From: Balaenoptera acutorostrata
Lineage: Eukaryota; Chordata; Mammalia; Artiodactyla; Balaenopteridae
DNA length: 64,000 nt
NCBI RefSeq assembly: GCF_949987535.1
Contig: NC_080078.1
Location: forward strand, 50,308,207 to 50,372,206
Direction of reading: 5' to 3'
The translations under genes and the position numbers were made by a program. This document shows, piece by piece, positions 1 through 12,015 of this stretch (the first letter of the stretch is position 1; every line of letters starts with the position of its first letter). The notes beneath the pieces were generated by a model. It had not been told where the DNA came from, did not search any database, and saw only the letters and a list, made by a program, of their open reading frames with translations.

Positions 1-114
1 CCTACTGTATAGCACAGGGAACTATATTCAATATCCTATGAATTCTTTTCCATAATGGAAAAAAATGTGTGTATATATAATATATTATATATATATATAT
101 TATATATATATATA

Positions 115-150
<36 letters not shown>

Positions 151-236
151 TCGTGTATATGTGTAACTGAATCACTTTGCTATACAACATTGTAAATCAA
201 CTATACTTCAAATACAAAATATTAAAATTGTAAAAG
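1..236 (+). mobile_element. L1 3' end fragment, cut by window edge
   Basis: Tail of a LINE-1 in plus orientation. It opens inside the 3' UTR (a tract on a short target of 'tatagcacagggaactata' type) and ends in an A-rich tail near 236. The sequence just before the tail (168-225) matches the cetartiodactyl L1 3' terminus seen inverted at 41690-41945. It contains a dinucleotide microsatellite. No ORF belongs to it. The short ORF antisense to it is only microsatellite translation. Confidence 0.75.
66..167. repeat. (TA)n/(TG)n compound microsatellite
   Basis: Alternating TA runs followed by about ten TG units, lying inside the L1 3' UTR fragment. AT and GT runs at this place are a common expansion site in cetartiodactyl L1 tails, so it is probably polymorphic. 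Confidence 0.9.
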
Positions 237-1051
237 AAAGAGGTCACACCCTACAGACATTTCTAGCTGGTGCAGCTCCTGGAAGCCACAGGCAATTCTC
301 TCAGGAGAAGAGGGACTGCTGGGAGATAATAACAGCCAGCATTCCCAGCAGCCGGGAGAAGGGGCCCCATACAAGTCAAGAATGGGCGCCAACCCTGGTG
401 GCAAAAATAACAGAAACATCAGAGCAATTTCTAAAAAGCCATAGAATCTTTAAGTTCCAAGGATTAGATCTTATACATGTATTAAAATATCCAGCACTAA
501 TGTTGGTCCTTTGGTGAGATAGATACTCAGTTGTAGGTAATCAGTGATTAAACTAAATAGCAGTTTATTGGAGATGGAGTGAACTGGAAGACTTGGGAAG
601 CATCAAGATGGATATCCACTGGGATGCCAGGTGTGGTGTCAGAAGATAGGAGCTCAAGTGTCGTTTGTAATAGATTGTGTCCTTGGGCACATCGATAAAT
701 CTATCGGAACATCTTCTTCATGTACCAAATGGCAACATTGAGAAATATTTCACCTGGATGGTTGAGGATTAAAATAGAGAATTTATGGGTGAAGATATTT
801 TGTAAGATATAATGTGCTTTCAAAAATTAGAATAAGGTATTATTATGAATTTGTGCATTAAATACAGAGCACTTCCAAGGCATGTATGAGTTTTAGATCA
901 GTTTTTAAAATTTTTTTTATGGTACCTTGCACCCATTATAAATACTTTTACCAACGCATAAGGTTGTCATGGAGCTGGAAAAGTCTAAAGTTCGACCCTT
1001 AGCCTGAAAAATATTATACCATAAACATATTTTGAAAATCAGTGCCAGTAG
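237..1051. other. Unassigned non-coding stretch
   Basis: No convincing ORF, RNA gene or repeat family was recognised. 240-420 is somewhat GC-richer than the AT-rich remainder. Confidence 0.5.
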
Positions 1052-1422
1052 TTTTTTTTTTTTTAACATCTTTATTGGAGTATAATTGCTTTACATTGGT
1101 GTGTTAATTTCTGCTGTATAAGAAAGTGAGTCAGCTATATGCATACATATATCCCCATATCCCCTCCCTCTTGCATCTCCCTCCCACCTTCCCTATCCCA
1201 CCCCTCTAGGTAGTCACAAAGCACCCAGCTGATCTCCCTCTGCTATGCAGCTGCTTCCCACTAGCTATCTATTTTACATTTGGTAGTGTATATATGTCCA
1301 TGCCACTCTCTCCGTTCATTCCAGCTTACCATTCTTCCTTCCTATGTCCTCAAGTCCATCTCTACATCTGCGTCTTTATTCCTGTCCTGCCCCTAGGTTC
1401 TTCAGAATCATTTTTCTTTTTT

Positions 1423-3913
1423 TTAGATTCCATATATATGTGTTAGCATATGATATTTGTTTTTCTCTTTCTGACTTACTTCACTCTGTATGACAGACTG
1501 TAGGTCCATCCACCTCAGTACAAATAACTCAGTTTCGTTTCTTTTTATGGCTGAGTAATATTCCATTGTATATATGTGCCACATATTCTTTATCCATTCA
1601 TCAGTCGATGGACACTTAGGTTGCTTCCATGTCCTGGCTTTGGTAAATAGAGCTGTAATGAACACTGTGGTACATGATGCTTTTTGAATTATGGTTTTCT
1701 CTGGGTATAGGCCCAGTAGTGGGATTGTTGGGTTGTATGGTAGTTCTATTTTTAGTTTTTCAAGGAACCTCCATACTGTTCTCCATAGTGGCTCTATCAA
1801 TTTACATTCCCACCAACAGTGCAAGAGGGTTCCCTTTTCTCCACACCCTCTCCACCATTTACTGTTTGTAGATTTTTTGATGATGGCCATTCTGACCTGT
1901 GTGAGGTGACACCTCATTGTAGTTTTGATTTGCATTTCTCTAATGATTAGTGATGTTAAGCATCCTTTCATGTGTTTGATGGCAATCTGTATATCTTCTT
2001 TGGAGAAATGTCTATTTAGGTCTTCTGCCCATTTTTGGATTGGGTTGTTTGTTTTTTTGATATTGAGCTGCATGAGCTGCTTGTATATTTTGGAGATTAA
2101 CCCTTTGTCAGTTGCTTTGTCTGCAAATATTTTTTCCCATTCTGAGGGTTGTCTTTTTGTCTTGTTTATGGTTTCCTTTCCTGTGCAAAAGCTTTTAAGT
2201 TTCATTAGGTCCCATTTGTTTATTTTTGTTTTTATTTCCATTTCTCTAGGAGCTGGGTCAAAAAGGATCTTGCTGTGATTTCTGTCATAGAGTGTTCTGC
2301 CTATGTTTTCCTCTAAGAGTTTTATAGTGTCTGGCCTTACGTTTAGGTCTTTAACCCATTTTGAGTTTATTTTTGTGTATGGTGTTAGGAAGTGTTCTAA
2401 TTTCATTCTTTTACATGTAGCTGTTCAGTGTTCCCAGCACCCCTTATTGAAGAGGCTGTCTTTTCTCCATTGTATATTCTTGCCTCCTTTATCAAAGATA
2501 AGGTGACCATATGTGCATGGGTTTATCTCTGGGCTTTCTATCCTTTTCCATTGATCTATATTTGTTTTTGTGCCAGTACCATACTGTCTTGATTACCGTA
2601 GCTTTGTAGTATAGTCTGAAGTCAGGGAGGTTGATTCCTCCAGCTCCGTTTTTCTTTCTCAATATTGCTTTGGCTATTCGGGGTCTTTTGTGTTTCCATA
2701 CAAATTGTGAATTTTTTTGTTCTAGTTCCATGGAAAATGCCATTGGTACTTTGATAGGGATTGCATTGAATCTGTAGATTGCTTTGGGTAGTATAGGCAT
2801 TTTCACAATGTTGATTCTTCCAATCCAAGAACATGGCATATCTCTCCATCTGTTTGTATCATATTTAATTTTTCATCAGTGTCTTATAGTTTTCTGCATA
2901 CAGAACTGCTTTTGCTACATCCCATAGGTTTTGGGTCATCATGTTTTCATTGTCATTTGTTTGTAGGTATTTTTTTTATTTCCTCTTTGATTTCTTCAGT
3001 GATATCTTGGTTATTAAGTAGTGTATTGTTTAGCTTCCATGTGTTTGTAGTTTTTACGGATTTTTTTCCTGTAATTGATATCTAGTCTCATAGCATTGTG
3101 GTCGGAAAAGATACTTGATATGATTTCAATTTTCTTAAATTTACCAAGGCTTGATTTGTGACCCAAGATATGATTTATCCTGGAGAATGTTCCATGAGCA
3201 GTTGAGAAGAAAGTGTATTCTGTTGTTTTTGGGTGGAATGTCCTATAAATATCAATTAAGTCCACCTTGTTTAATGTATCATTTAAAGCTTGTGTTTCCT
3301 TATTTATTTTCATTTTGGATGATCTGTCCATTGGTGAAAGTGGGGTGTTAAAGTTCCTGACTATGATTGTTACTGTCGATTTCCCCTTTTATGGCTGTTA
3401 GCATTTGCCTTATGTACTGAGGTGCTCTTATGTTGCGTGCATAAATATTTACAATTGTTATATCTTCTTGGATTGATCCCTTGATCAGTATGTACTGTTT
3501 TTCTTTGTCTCTTGTAAGTGTTTATTTTAAAGTCTATTTCGTCTGATATGAGAATTGCTACTCCAGCTTTCTTTTGATTTCCAATTTACAATTGTTATAT
3601 CTTCTTGGATTGATCCCTTGATCAGTATGTACTGTTTTTCTTTGTCTCTTGTAAGTGTTTATTTTAAAGTCTATTTCGTCTGATATGAGAATTGCTACTC
3701 CAGCTTTCTTTTGATTTCCATTTGCATGGAATATCTTTTTCCATCTCCTCACTTTCAGTCTGTATGTGTCCCTAGGTCTGAAGTGGGTCTCTTGTAGACA
3801 GCATATATACAGTTCTTGTTTTTGTATCCATTCAGCCAGTCTATGTCTTTTGGTGGAGCATTTAATCCATTTACATTTAAGGTAGTTATAGATATGTATG
3901 TTCCTATTACCAT
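1423..3913 (-). pseudogene. L1 ORF2 remnant lacking the reverse transcriptase core
   Basis: Remnant of ORF2, the L1 endonuclease/reverse transcriptase. The minus-strand start is at 3913 (CAT at 3911-3913) and the terminal stop is TAA at 1423-1425. The N-terminal endonuclease part (about 3913-3050) and the C-terminal cysteine-rich part and end (2839-1423) are recognisable. The latter keeps the typical '[13 protein letters not shown]' tail motif. Relative to the ORF2 at 44035-47820, codons about 291-773 are missing, including the FADD catalytic motif. The deletion is a multiple of three, but other frameshifts and stops break the frame. A 137-bp tandem duplication in the endonuclease half disrupts it further (137 is not a multiple of three). 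Confidence 0.9.
3447..3720. repeat. Perfect 137-bp tandem duplication inside L1 ORF2
   Basis: 3447-3583 and 3584-3720 are identical by eye over all 137 bases, head to tail. The unit lies in the endonuclease part of ORF2 of copy A. The full copy at 42169-48020 has the segment once. Perfect identity inside an otherwise degraded element means a recent duplication, gene conversion, or an assembly artefact. Confidence 0.93.
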
Positions 3914-3971
3914 TTTCTTCATTGGTTTGGGTTTGTTATTGTAGGTCTTTTCCTTCTCTTGTATTTCCTGT

Positions 3972-4866
3972 CTAGAGAAGTTCCTTTAGCATTTGTTGTA
4001 AGGCTGGTTTGGTGGTGCTGAATTCTCTTAGCTTTTGCTTGTCTGTAAAGGTTTTAATTTCTCTGTCGAATCTGAATGAGATCCTTGCTTTGTAGAGTAA
4101 TCTTGGTTGTAGGTTTTTCCCTTTCATCATTTTAAATATGTCCTGCCACTCCCTTCTGGCTTGCAGAGTTTCTGCTGAAAGGTCAGCTGTTAACATTATG
4201 GGAATTCCCTTGTATGTTATTTGTTGTTTTTCCCTTGCTCCTTTTAATATTTTTTCCTTATATTTAATTTTTGATGGTTTGATTATTATGTGTCTTGGAG
4301 TGTTTCTCCTTGGATTTATCCTGTATGGGACTCTCTGTGCTTCCTGGACTTGATTTACTATTTCTTTTCCCATATTAAGGAAGTTCTCAGCTATAATCTC
4401 TTCAAATATTTTCTCAGTCCCTTTCTTTTTCTTTTCTTCTTCTGGGACCCCTATGATTCGAATGTTGATGTGTTTAATGTTGTCTCAGTGGTCTCTGAGA
4501 CTGTCCTCAATTCTTTTCATTCTTTTTTCTTTATTCTGCTCTGCAGTAGTTATTTCCACTATTTTATCTTCCAGGTCACTTATCCGTTCTTCTGCCTCAG
4601 TTATTCTGCTATTGATTCCTTGTAGAGAATTTTTAATTTCCTTTATTGTGTTGTTCATCATTGTTTGTTTGCTCTTTATTTCTTCTAGGTCCTTGTTAAA
4701 CGTTTCTTGTATTTTTCTCCGTTCTATTTCCAAGATTTTGGATCATCTTTACTATCATTACTCTGAATTCTTCTTCAGGTAGACTGTCTATTTCCTCTTC
4801 ATTTGTTTGGTCTGGTGGGTTTTTACCTTGCTCCTTCATCTGCTGTGTATTTCTATGTCTTCTCAT
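3972..4866 (-). pseudogene. L1 ORF1 remnant (RNA-binding chaperone)
   Basis: ORF1 encodes the trimeric RNA-binding protein of the L1 particle. The minus-strand start is at 4866 and the stop at 3972-3974. The coiled-coil part with 'INSRITEAEERISDLED' is seen at 4733-4487, and the C-terminal RNA-binding part ending in '[12 protein letters not shown]' at 4373-3975. One frameshift sits in a run of five T at 4712-4716. A TGA replaces a tryptophan codon at 4485-4487 in the reading frame. Non-functional. Confidence 0.88.
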
Positions 4867-5531
4867 TTTGCTTAACTTACTGTGTTTGGGGTCTCCTTTT
4901 CACAGGCTGCATGTTCGTAGTTCCCGTTGTTTTTGGTGTCTGCCCCCAGTGGGTAAGTTTGCTTCAGTGGGATGTGTAGGCTTCCTGGTGGAAGTGACTG
5001 GTGCCTGTATTCTGGTGGATGAGGCTGGATCTTGTCTTTCTGGTGGGCAGGACCGCATCTGGTGGTGTTTTTGGGGGTGTCTGTGAACTTATTATGATTT
5101 TAGGCAGCCTCTGTGCTCATGGGTGGGGTTGTGTTCCTGTCTTGCTAGTTGTTTGGCATGGTGTGTCCAGCACTGTAGCTTGCTGGTCATTGAATGGAGC
5201 TGGATCTTAGCTTTGAGGCTGAGACCTCTGGGAGAGTTCTCACCGGTTGATATTATGAGGGGCTGGGAGGTCTCTGGTGGACCAGTGTCCTGAACTCTGC
5301 TCTCCCACCTCAGAGGCTCAGGCCTGACGCCCGGCCAGAGCACCAAGACCATGTCAGCCACACGGTCAGGTACATGGGGGGTTTCTTGCCTTTTGGGAAG
5401 TCTGAGGTCTTCTGCCAGCATTCAGTAGGTGTTCTGTAAGAGTTGTTCCACATGTAGATGTATTTTTGATGTATTTGTGGGGAGGAAGGTGATCTCCACG
5501 TCTTATTCTTCTGCCATCTTGAAGGTCCTCC
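4867..5531 (-). promoter_or_regulatory. L1 copy A 5' UTR / internal promoter relic
   Basis: The non-coding stretch upstream of ORF1, on the minus strand, ends in an AAGATGGC motif near 5513-5520, the position where L1 5' ends usually carry a YY1-type site. It differs strongly from the 5' UTR of copy C, so the two elements belong to different promoter lineages. The short ORFs across it look non-coding. Confidence 0.65.
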
Positions 5532-8500
5532 ACTAGATTGGTTTTTAGAATGATTTTGTTTAAAAAAGAAAATGTTTAATACCCGCCTTCTCAAAGTTTG
5601 CAGCTGAATCCACCAAACCATAAGATGATAAAGACAAACAAGAAAACAGCCTTGGCTAAAGGTGGCACTACCTTCAATCCGTCATCTCTAGGGAGTGATG
5701 CTGGGTACCCTTTGGAAAGGTGTCAGCTCTACAGAGTTTTCTCCATTCGTTCTGAGAAATCGAAAGTGAGCCCAGCATAAAGCATCTGCAGCTGTGCTGG
5801 GAAATGAGCTAGTCACGCCTCAGCAATTTATCACCAATTTTTCATTAATAAGAGAGAATGGAGTGTGGTTCAATCACTTTACAATCCAAACACTTGTACT
5901 TAAGAATGGGGGAGAGAGAGTACAATAGTTTTGTTGTTTCTGAAAGAGCATTAATTCAATATTGTGTATCTTTGAAGAAAAACATTTAAATGGCGTTAAG
6001 TGGTAGGAAGGTAAGTTTTATAGGAAAATACTCATCAAGACGTGCATTAGAAATACTGCCTACATTCCACAGGTGAGAGATGGGTCCAAGGCCAGGACCA
6101 CAGTAGAGGTAAGGGGAAGGGTGGGGAGGAAAAGAGAGTTGGAAGTGGGCCTGGAAGTTTCAGGGCAGAAGTCCAAGACAGGGTCTTGGCTAAGTGGTAA
6201 ATTCCTATAGTTAGAAGCTCAGAACCATAGGTAAATTGAGGTCTAGGTGAAGGGGACTTAAGAATCAGGATGGAAAACAGAACACACATGATGCCAAAGG
6301 CCCAGGATGGCCAGTTTGTAAAGTTCAAGGCAAATGAAGAGTTAAAGAGATAGACTAGGGTTTGGAGGACTGAGATAAATTCCATCAAACTCTTGTTCCA
6401 GCCAGAAGCTTGTAACAGATTCCTTGAAACGTGTCCTCCTCGGGCTTACAACAAGGAAGGCAAAGCTGGTTGCAAGGAAACACCATGTGTGTAGAAAACA
6501 AGGGCAGAAATTGCTTCACGGTCTGAGCAGAGAAAGACCAAATTAGATTTCCCAGAAGGGTGAACATTTCTCGCATGGCTTCCATTGAATCCAGTCACCT
6601 GATGATGCCTCTCCATCCTCTCTACACATCATCCTGAGCGGAGCTTGTCTCAGGTTCAGTTCCCTCCAAGAAAGATCTAGACTCAAGAATGTGGGTGCAA
6701 TTTGTTGATTTGGGAGGTGATACTAGGAAGACCCATGAGGAATGGGGAAGGAAGCTGGAAGGAGAAGGACCTAATAAAGAGGCTATTAGTGAGCCAGCGA
6801 TCTCCATGGGCTCCTAGGGACTGAGTAAAATCCCACTGAAGCACAAAAAGCTGGACTGTTTCTCCATCAACTCCCATCCTAATGAATCTCATGCATTATG
6901 AGTGGCTCCCTGGAACGTCCAGACTCTCCTTAGTTAAAGAGACATGTCACTAGAAGGAGGAAGACGCCAAAGCTGCAGGTGACATCCCAGTGGATCAAGG
7001 AACCAAGGGCAGGGCACAGCCAGCACCTGTCACAAAGCCCCAAACATCTGAAAACCCTCATTCAAAAGCTTCTCTCTAGTAAACCAGGGCACTTCAACTC
7101 TGACTTGATAACTTAGGACTGTTCACCAAGAATCATTTGCGTTTATTCCCAAATGTGTTAAAGTTATAATTGTTATTGTTATTATGTAAGCAAATGAATC
7201 TTATGTAAATTAAATGTATGCAATCGATGATATATGAGTGCACAAAGAGAGATATGTCAGTGAAAAATAAGTCGAATTCTTCAGAATGACTTCATCAAAG
7301 CGAGCCAGTAAAAGTTCATACAAACCGTTGAATTCGTGCGGCTGAGAAAACTGTGAAGGGCTTGGGGAAAAATTGTAACAATTGAGGAAGATTATTCAAT
7401 CAGATTGCTTTGCAAGTCACTTTAATTCTTGCTCCAATGTAAAGAAAATGAAGTTGAAAATCTTAGGGGATGCATTAAGGATGTGATTTATTAAGAGAGA
7501 CCACATATAGCGCCAATTAAGAGAAAAGACTTCAGCTTTACATCAAAGATTGGCAAATGAATGTCAATTTATATGTTTTACATTAGAATAAAAATGTTTA
7601 AGGTGTGTGTGAATCATTTTTTATGACCTCCTGCTTTCAATGATTTTTTTTTTCAATGAATCAAGCCACTGCTAGCCTAGCGTGTGTTGCAGGAGATGTG
7701 CCTCAACTCCAATCCCAGGAAAATGCTCTGAGACTAAGGCTCCATTTCTCACACAAAGGCAACTCCTGGGTGTGTTTAAAGTGTCCCCCCAAAATTGCAG
7801 TGTACTAGGAACAAGCACTTCCTCGGTAGCTCAGAAATTGGAATTAAGGGTCAAAAAGGCTGAGATTTCACTCTGGGACCTGTTTAGTCCAATCACAGAG
7901 AGTAACAGGAGAGAAAAACTAATGAAGTGAAGTGAAGGCTGAGGAAGATGAATCTTTGAGCTTAGCTGCTGCACCTCAGTCAGGCTTGCAGTTACCAGGG
8001 GCACAGCTTCATTGCTTCAAGGATAAAAATGGGAAGGCCAGACAAACAAACTTTTAGCTAATTTTCAGAATAAGAAAGGTATCACATTTTTAAAAAGATA
8101 AGATGCAGATGTGGAAACTCCCAACACTGCCTGGAATTCTGTCTTCTTCTGATTATTTAACACTAAAATCAGTTCGGTTTCTATCACTTACAGCCAAGAA
8201 AGTCTTGACTAATGTTGACCTGAAACAAATAGACTGCCAGATATTTCTCTGGCAAAGATGGGTCTATTTGAGTTCAGCAGAGAATAGCAATTTGGGGTCT
8301 GCAACCATGGCCAGCCACGTACAAGTCCCCCACGGGAAGGGAAGGAACACTCTTTTATAGAGGGGAAAAGGAAGTTAGGAAGACATAGTACACAAAGGGT
8401 CCATGCTTTTTCACTGGCTGAGTCCTTGCCAGGAAAGAAGCAGACTCTTTCTTCTTTCTGTTGGGCTCTGCTATTGTCACAGGGCGTGAGAGCTCCCCCT

Positions 8501-9880
8501 TCTGGTCTCCTGACTCCATTTAGTTGAGGTTTCTGTTTATTAATTTTTTACACTAAGAAGTTTCTAATTAGAGCATTCCCTGTGTAATGTGTTCTTTCTC
8601 TGCATTCACTCTGTCTTTCCCAGGGATATTGTTGGGTATCTCCGTGGAAAATACCATTCCAGGAACTATAAAGGAACACACTTTTTTAAAGGTCTTATTT
8701 TCCTCCAATTCTAGAATCAGTTGATAAATATTATCCAGGAGAAAGTCTCTCTCAGTGGCCACACTGGAGAATCCCAGCAACTGCTTGTCCTTCCCTTCAC
8801 CTAACTTTCACAGCATGATCTATCCTACTCTTGGAAGTCTGAGAAGGAAATACATAACCATCTCCCAAAGATGTATTATTAATGTTTGCTTATGAAGATG
8901 GGGAGACCACTGCCAAGGTTATAGTAGAAGATGTTATTTCTTATATGTATTATGTGAGAATACTCTTGGGAACATTAGTGGTTTTCAGGAGAAAGATATT
9001 TTTGCTAAAACCATTCCTATCACTTTAGCAAGGATGAGTATCATCTTACTAGAAACTGGTTCCCAGTAAGATACCCAGGAGTCTGGCTGGGAAGAAGATT
9101 CCCTTGCCCTTGGGGAAAACTGGGCAAAAGGTCTGATACCTTGAGCCCGGGAATTTGTTAGCAACAGAATCAAGAGAACAGGAGTTTAACAAATTTTCAT
9201 TAATATCACAACTTGATATAAGTTCCTACATAATGCATTGGGAAGTGCCAGTGACCTTTCTTAGGAATAAAAATGTCCAGTTGGTCCTAATTCTCTCCTT
9301 CATCTTCGGCAGACACAGAAGAAAATAGGCTCCCTTCTGTTCCTCCCCATCCTGTTCCCAAGAACAGCCCATAGAATCTTTATCTGGGGCTATTTGTTCG
9401 GTTCTGTCAAAAATATGATATGAAAGATCCCCTTCATATAGAACCCTCTTTCAAGGTCTATCCAGAGTTTAGGTTAGTTGGGAACATCTTTTTAAAATGC
9501 ACTACGTAGTAACAAAATCACTAAAATATTTCCTTGCTATTAAAAACGGATACTGTGTAAGTAAGTGTGGGTGCTTTACTTGCTGTCCGAATGGAAACAG
9601 AGTTGGAATAAATCATCCATCAATGTCCACCCCAGTGATATTAGTCTCTGGAAATAAAGACAAAGTGGAAACAACCGAGGGTGCTCAGTCTGGCCCAGTT
9701 ATAATGTAGCAGAGAATTGTTCGCTTCACCCAATCTATGCAATGGTGGACAATTACGCAGTTTAAAATAGATAGGTAAAATCCAGGGTCGCCATTAGTTA
9801 GATCCATTCAACCAAAACCTGCTTGTCTAGTAAGTAGTAAATTGTAATCTGCCTTTGTTCTTGCAAAATTGCCTTCCCAG
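5532..9880. other. Long stretch without recognised genes
   Basis: No ORF here looks like a protein gene; all are under about 115 codons, with no motif I know. 7140-7640 is AT-rich unique sequence. 8220-8560 has the look of an old LTR or other interspersed repeat, but I cannot name it. 6440-7060 may also be an ancient repeat. Nothing else is supported. Confidence 0.45.
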
Positions 9881-9884
9881 AATC

Positions 9885-10403
9885 ATGTAGCCTAGACAGT
9901 AAGTCACAAGACGCCCTGCACTGCCCCTATAGATAGCATCTCTGACATATGAACCTTAAGACGTTCGCCCAAGTTGTTTTTAAGGCACTTGGAATCAGCT
10001 CTCCATCTACTTCGAAACAGTCAGGATCACCAACCCTTCAGCTGAGTGTGAGTGAGTGTCTCATGGGCGAACTTTTGACATCAACGGGCTGAAAACTCCA
10101 CCCTCGGATCATTCCAATACCACCGGGTTTTTGACAGACATCCTAGGAAGAAGCATGAAGCTCAGTAGCCCCCGTGCAGAGCAGCCATCGCCTCGTCTTT
10201 CCCTGCCTCCAAACACCTTACCTGCATCTCTGATCTTCCTGTACTCTTTACCCATAAATACCCCAAGCCCCTCGCCTTTGGGGAGGGGGATTTGAGACCT
10301 GTTTTCCCATCTCCTCGCTTGGCTGCCTCAAATAAACCTTTTCTCTGTTGCCAACCTCAGCATCTCAGCATTCGAATTGCTGCGTGTAGGGCAATACAAG
10401 CCT
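9885..10403 (+). mobile_element. Solo LTR of a class I-like endogenous retrovirus (edges uncertain)
   Basis: This has the layout of a retroviral LTR: a TATA-like CATAAATA at 10253-10260, then a GC-rich stretch, then AATAAA at 10331-10336 followed by a T/G-rich tract. The roughly 80-bp spacing fits a short R region. No gag, pol or env sequence lies beside it, so it would be a solo LTR. The left edge is a guess and I could not identify flanking target duplications. Confidence 0.55.
10253..10336 (+). promoter_or_regulatory. LTR TATA-like box and poly(A) signal
   Basis: CATAAATA at 10253-10260 and AATAAA at 10331-10336, in promoter-then-polyadenylation order as in a retroviral U3-R boundary. Whether it still drives transcription cannot be told from sequence. 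Confidence 0.5.
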
Positions 10404-10661
10404 GGTTGGGTAAAGTAGTCTCTCTGAGAATATCAACAAGCGATCTTAATTTGGGGAGAAGAAAAAGAAGGCATTGAGAATCATGTGTGTGTGTGTGTGT
10501 CCTGGCATTTCTTACACACTAAATGAACCAGGAGCTTTCTGATGAGGACAAGAGGAAAGAATTGATTTACAGCATAAACAGCTAGAACTGATCATACTAG
10601 GAGCATTTACCAAGGTAGGGCTGTGAAGGAAGATGAGGTCAAGGGTTTTACTCTAGTAAAG
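10404..10661. other. Unassigned spacer with short (TG)n
   Basis: A short TG run at about 10484-10500; otherwise unremarkable up to the L1 insertion site. Confidence 0.5.
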
Positions 10662-10814
10662 AAGTAGGGATATGCCCAGTAGTGGGATTGCTGGGTCGTA
10701 TGGTAGTTCTATTTTTAGTTTTTTAAGGAACCTCCATACTGTTCTCCATAGTGGCTCTATCAATTTACATTCCCACCAACAGTGCAAGAGGGTTCCCTTT
10801 TCTCCACACCCTCT

Positions 10815-11354
10815 CTAGCATTTATTGTTTCTAGATTTTTTGATGATGGCCATTCTGACCGGTGTGAGATGACATCTCATTGTAGTTTTGATTTGCATTT
10901 CTCTAATGATTAATGATGTTGAGCATTCTTTCATGTGTCTGTTGGCAATCTGTATATCTTCTTTGGAGAAATGTCTATTTAGGTCTTCTGCCCATTTTTG
11001 GATTGGGTCTTTTGTTTTTTTAATATTGAGCTGCATGAGCTGCTTGTAAATTTTGGAGATTAACCCTTTGTCAGTTGCTTCATTTGCAAATATTTTCTCC
11101 CATTCTGAGGGTTGTCTTTTGGTCTTGTTTATGGTTTCCTTTGCTGTGCAAAAGCTTTTAAGTTTCATTAGGTTCCATTTGTTTATTTTTATTTTTATTT
11201 CCATTTCTCTAGGAGCTGGGTCAAAAAGGATCTTGCTGTGATTTATGTCATAGAGTGTTCTGCTTATGTTTTCCTCTAAGAGTTTGACAGTGTCTGGCCT
11301 TACATTTAGGTCTTTAATCCATTTTGAGTTTATTTTTGTGTATGGTGTTAGGGA
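10815..11354 (-). pseudogene. ORF2 C-terminal fragment in the inverted part of copy B
   Basis: Minus-strand open frame of about 180 codons related to ORF2 residues around 940-1120 of copy C. It is 5'-truncated and cut off by the inversion, so it cannot encode a functional protein. Confidence 0.85.
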
Positions 11355-11625
11355 CATAATTCAAAAAGAGTCATGTACGAAAATGTTTATTGCAGCTCTA
11401 TTTACAATAGCCAGGACATGGAAGCAACCTAAGTGTCCATCATTGGATGAATGGATAAAGAAGATGTGGCACATATATACAATGGAATATTACTCAGCCA
11501 TAAAAAGAAACGAAATTGAGTTACTTGTAGTAAGGTGGATGGAGTTAGAGTCTGTCATACAGAGTGAAGTAAGTCAGAAAGAGAAAAACAAATACAGTAT
11601 GCTAACACATATATATGGAATCTAA
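11355..11625 (+). pseudogene. ORF2 C-terminal end in the sense part of copy B
   Basis: Encodes the last part of ORF2 with the '[13 protein letters not shown]' motif, ending at a TAA at 11623-11625. The computed open frame extends left across the inversion junction into antisense L1, which is fortuitous. Confidence 0.85.
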
Positions 11626-12015
11626 GGGAAAAAAAAAAGGTCATGAAGAACCTAGTGGCAAGACGGGAATAAAGACACAGACCTACTAGAGAATGGACTT
11701 GAGGATATGGGGAGGGGGAAGGGTAAGCTGGGACAAAGTGAGAGAGTGGCATGGACATATATACACTACCAAATGTAAAATAGATAGCTAGTGGGAAGCA
11801 ACCGCATAGCACAGGAAGATCAGCTCGGTGCTTTGTGACCACCTAGAGGGGTGGGATAGGGAGGGTGGGAGGGAGGGAGATGCAAGAGGGAAGAGATATG
11901 GGACCATATGTATATGTATAACTGATTCACTTTGTTATAAAGCAGAAACTAACACACCATTGTAAAGCAATTATACTCCAATAAAGATGTTAAAAAAAAA
12001 AAAAAAAAGTAGGGA

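Larger units (their letters stand above)
1052..5531 (-). mobile_element. L1 retrotransposon (copy A), 5' UTR to poly(A), internally deleted
   Basis: A LINE-1 on the minus strand. Its poly(A) reads as a T run at 1052-1064, with the polyadenylation signal as TTTATT at 1071-1076. Next come the 3' UTR (to about 1422), ORF2 (1423-3913), ORF1 (3972-4866) and a 5' UTR that ends near 5531 with an AAGATGGC motif (minus strand, around 5513-5520). It measures 4.48 kb instead of about 5.85 kb. The difference is explained by a 1,449-bp deletion with junction at 2902-2903, minus a 137-bp tandem duplication at 3447-3720. Both ORFs carry several stops and frameshifts, so it is dead. Its 3' UTR is of the same type as copy B (10671-12006) and unlike copy C (42169-48020). 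I could not find a clear target-site duplication. Confidence 0.93.
10662..12015 (+). mobile_element. L1 (copy B), 5'-truncated with twin-priming inversion, target duplication included
   Basis: Two L1 pieces lie head to head. 10671-11354 is inverted and matches copy C 46852-47535, with the same length (684 bp). 11355-12006 is in plus orientation, starts at the equivalent of copy C 47550, and runs through the 3' UTR to AATAAA at 11980-11985 and a poly(A) tail. Fourteen bases of L1 are lost between the pieces. A 9-bp target duplication AAGTAGGGA flanks the whole (10662-10670 and 12007-12015). This is the classic product of twin priming during target-primed reverse transcription. Both pieces contain only C-terminal ORF2 sequence; there is no promoter. 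Confidence 0.95.

Noticed and set aside
11266..11625. 119-codon ORF spanning the copy B inversion
   Set aside because: A chance fusion of antisense and sense L1, not a new gene.
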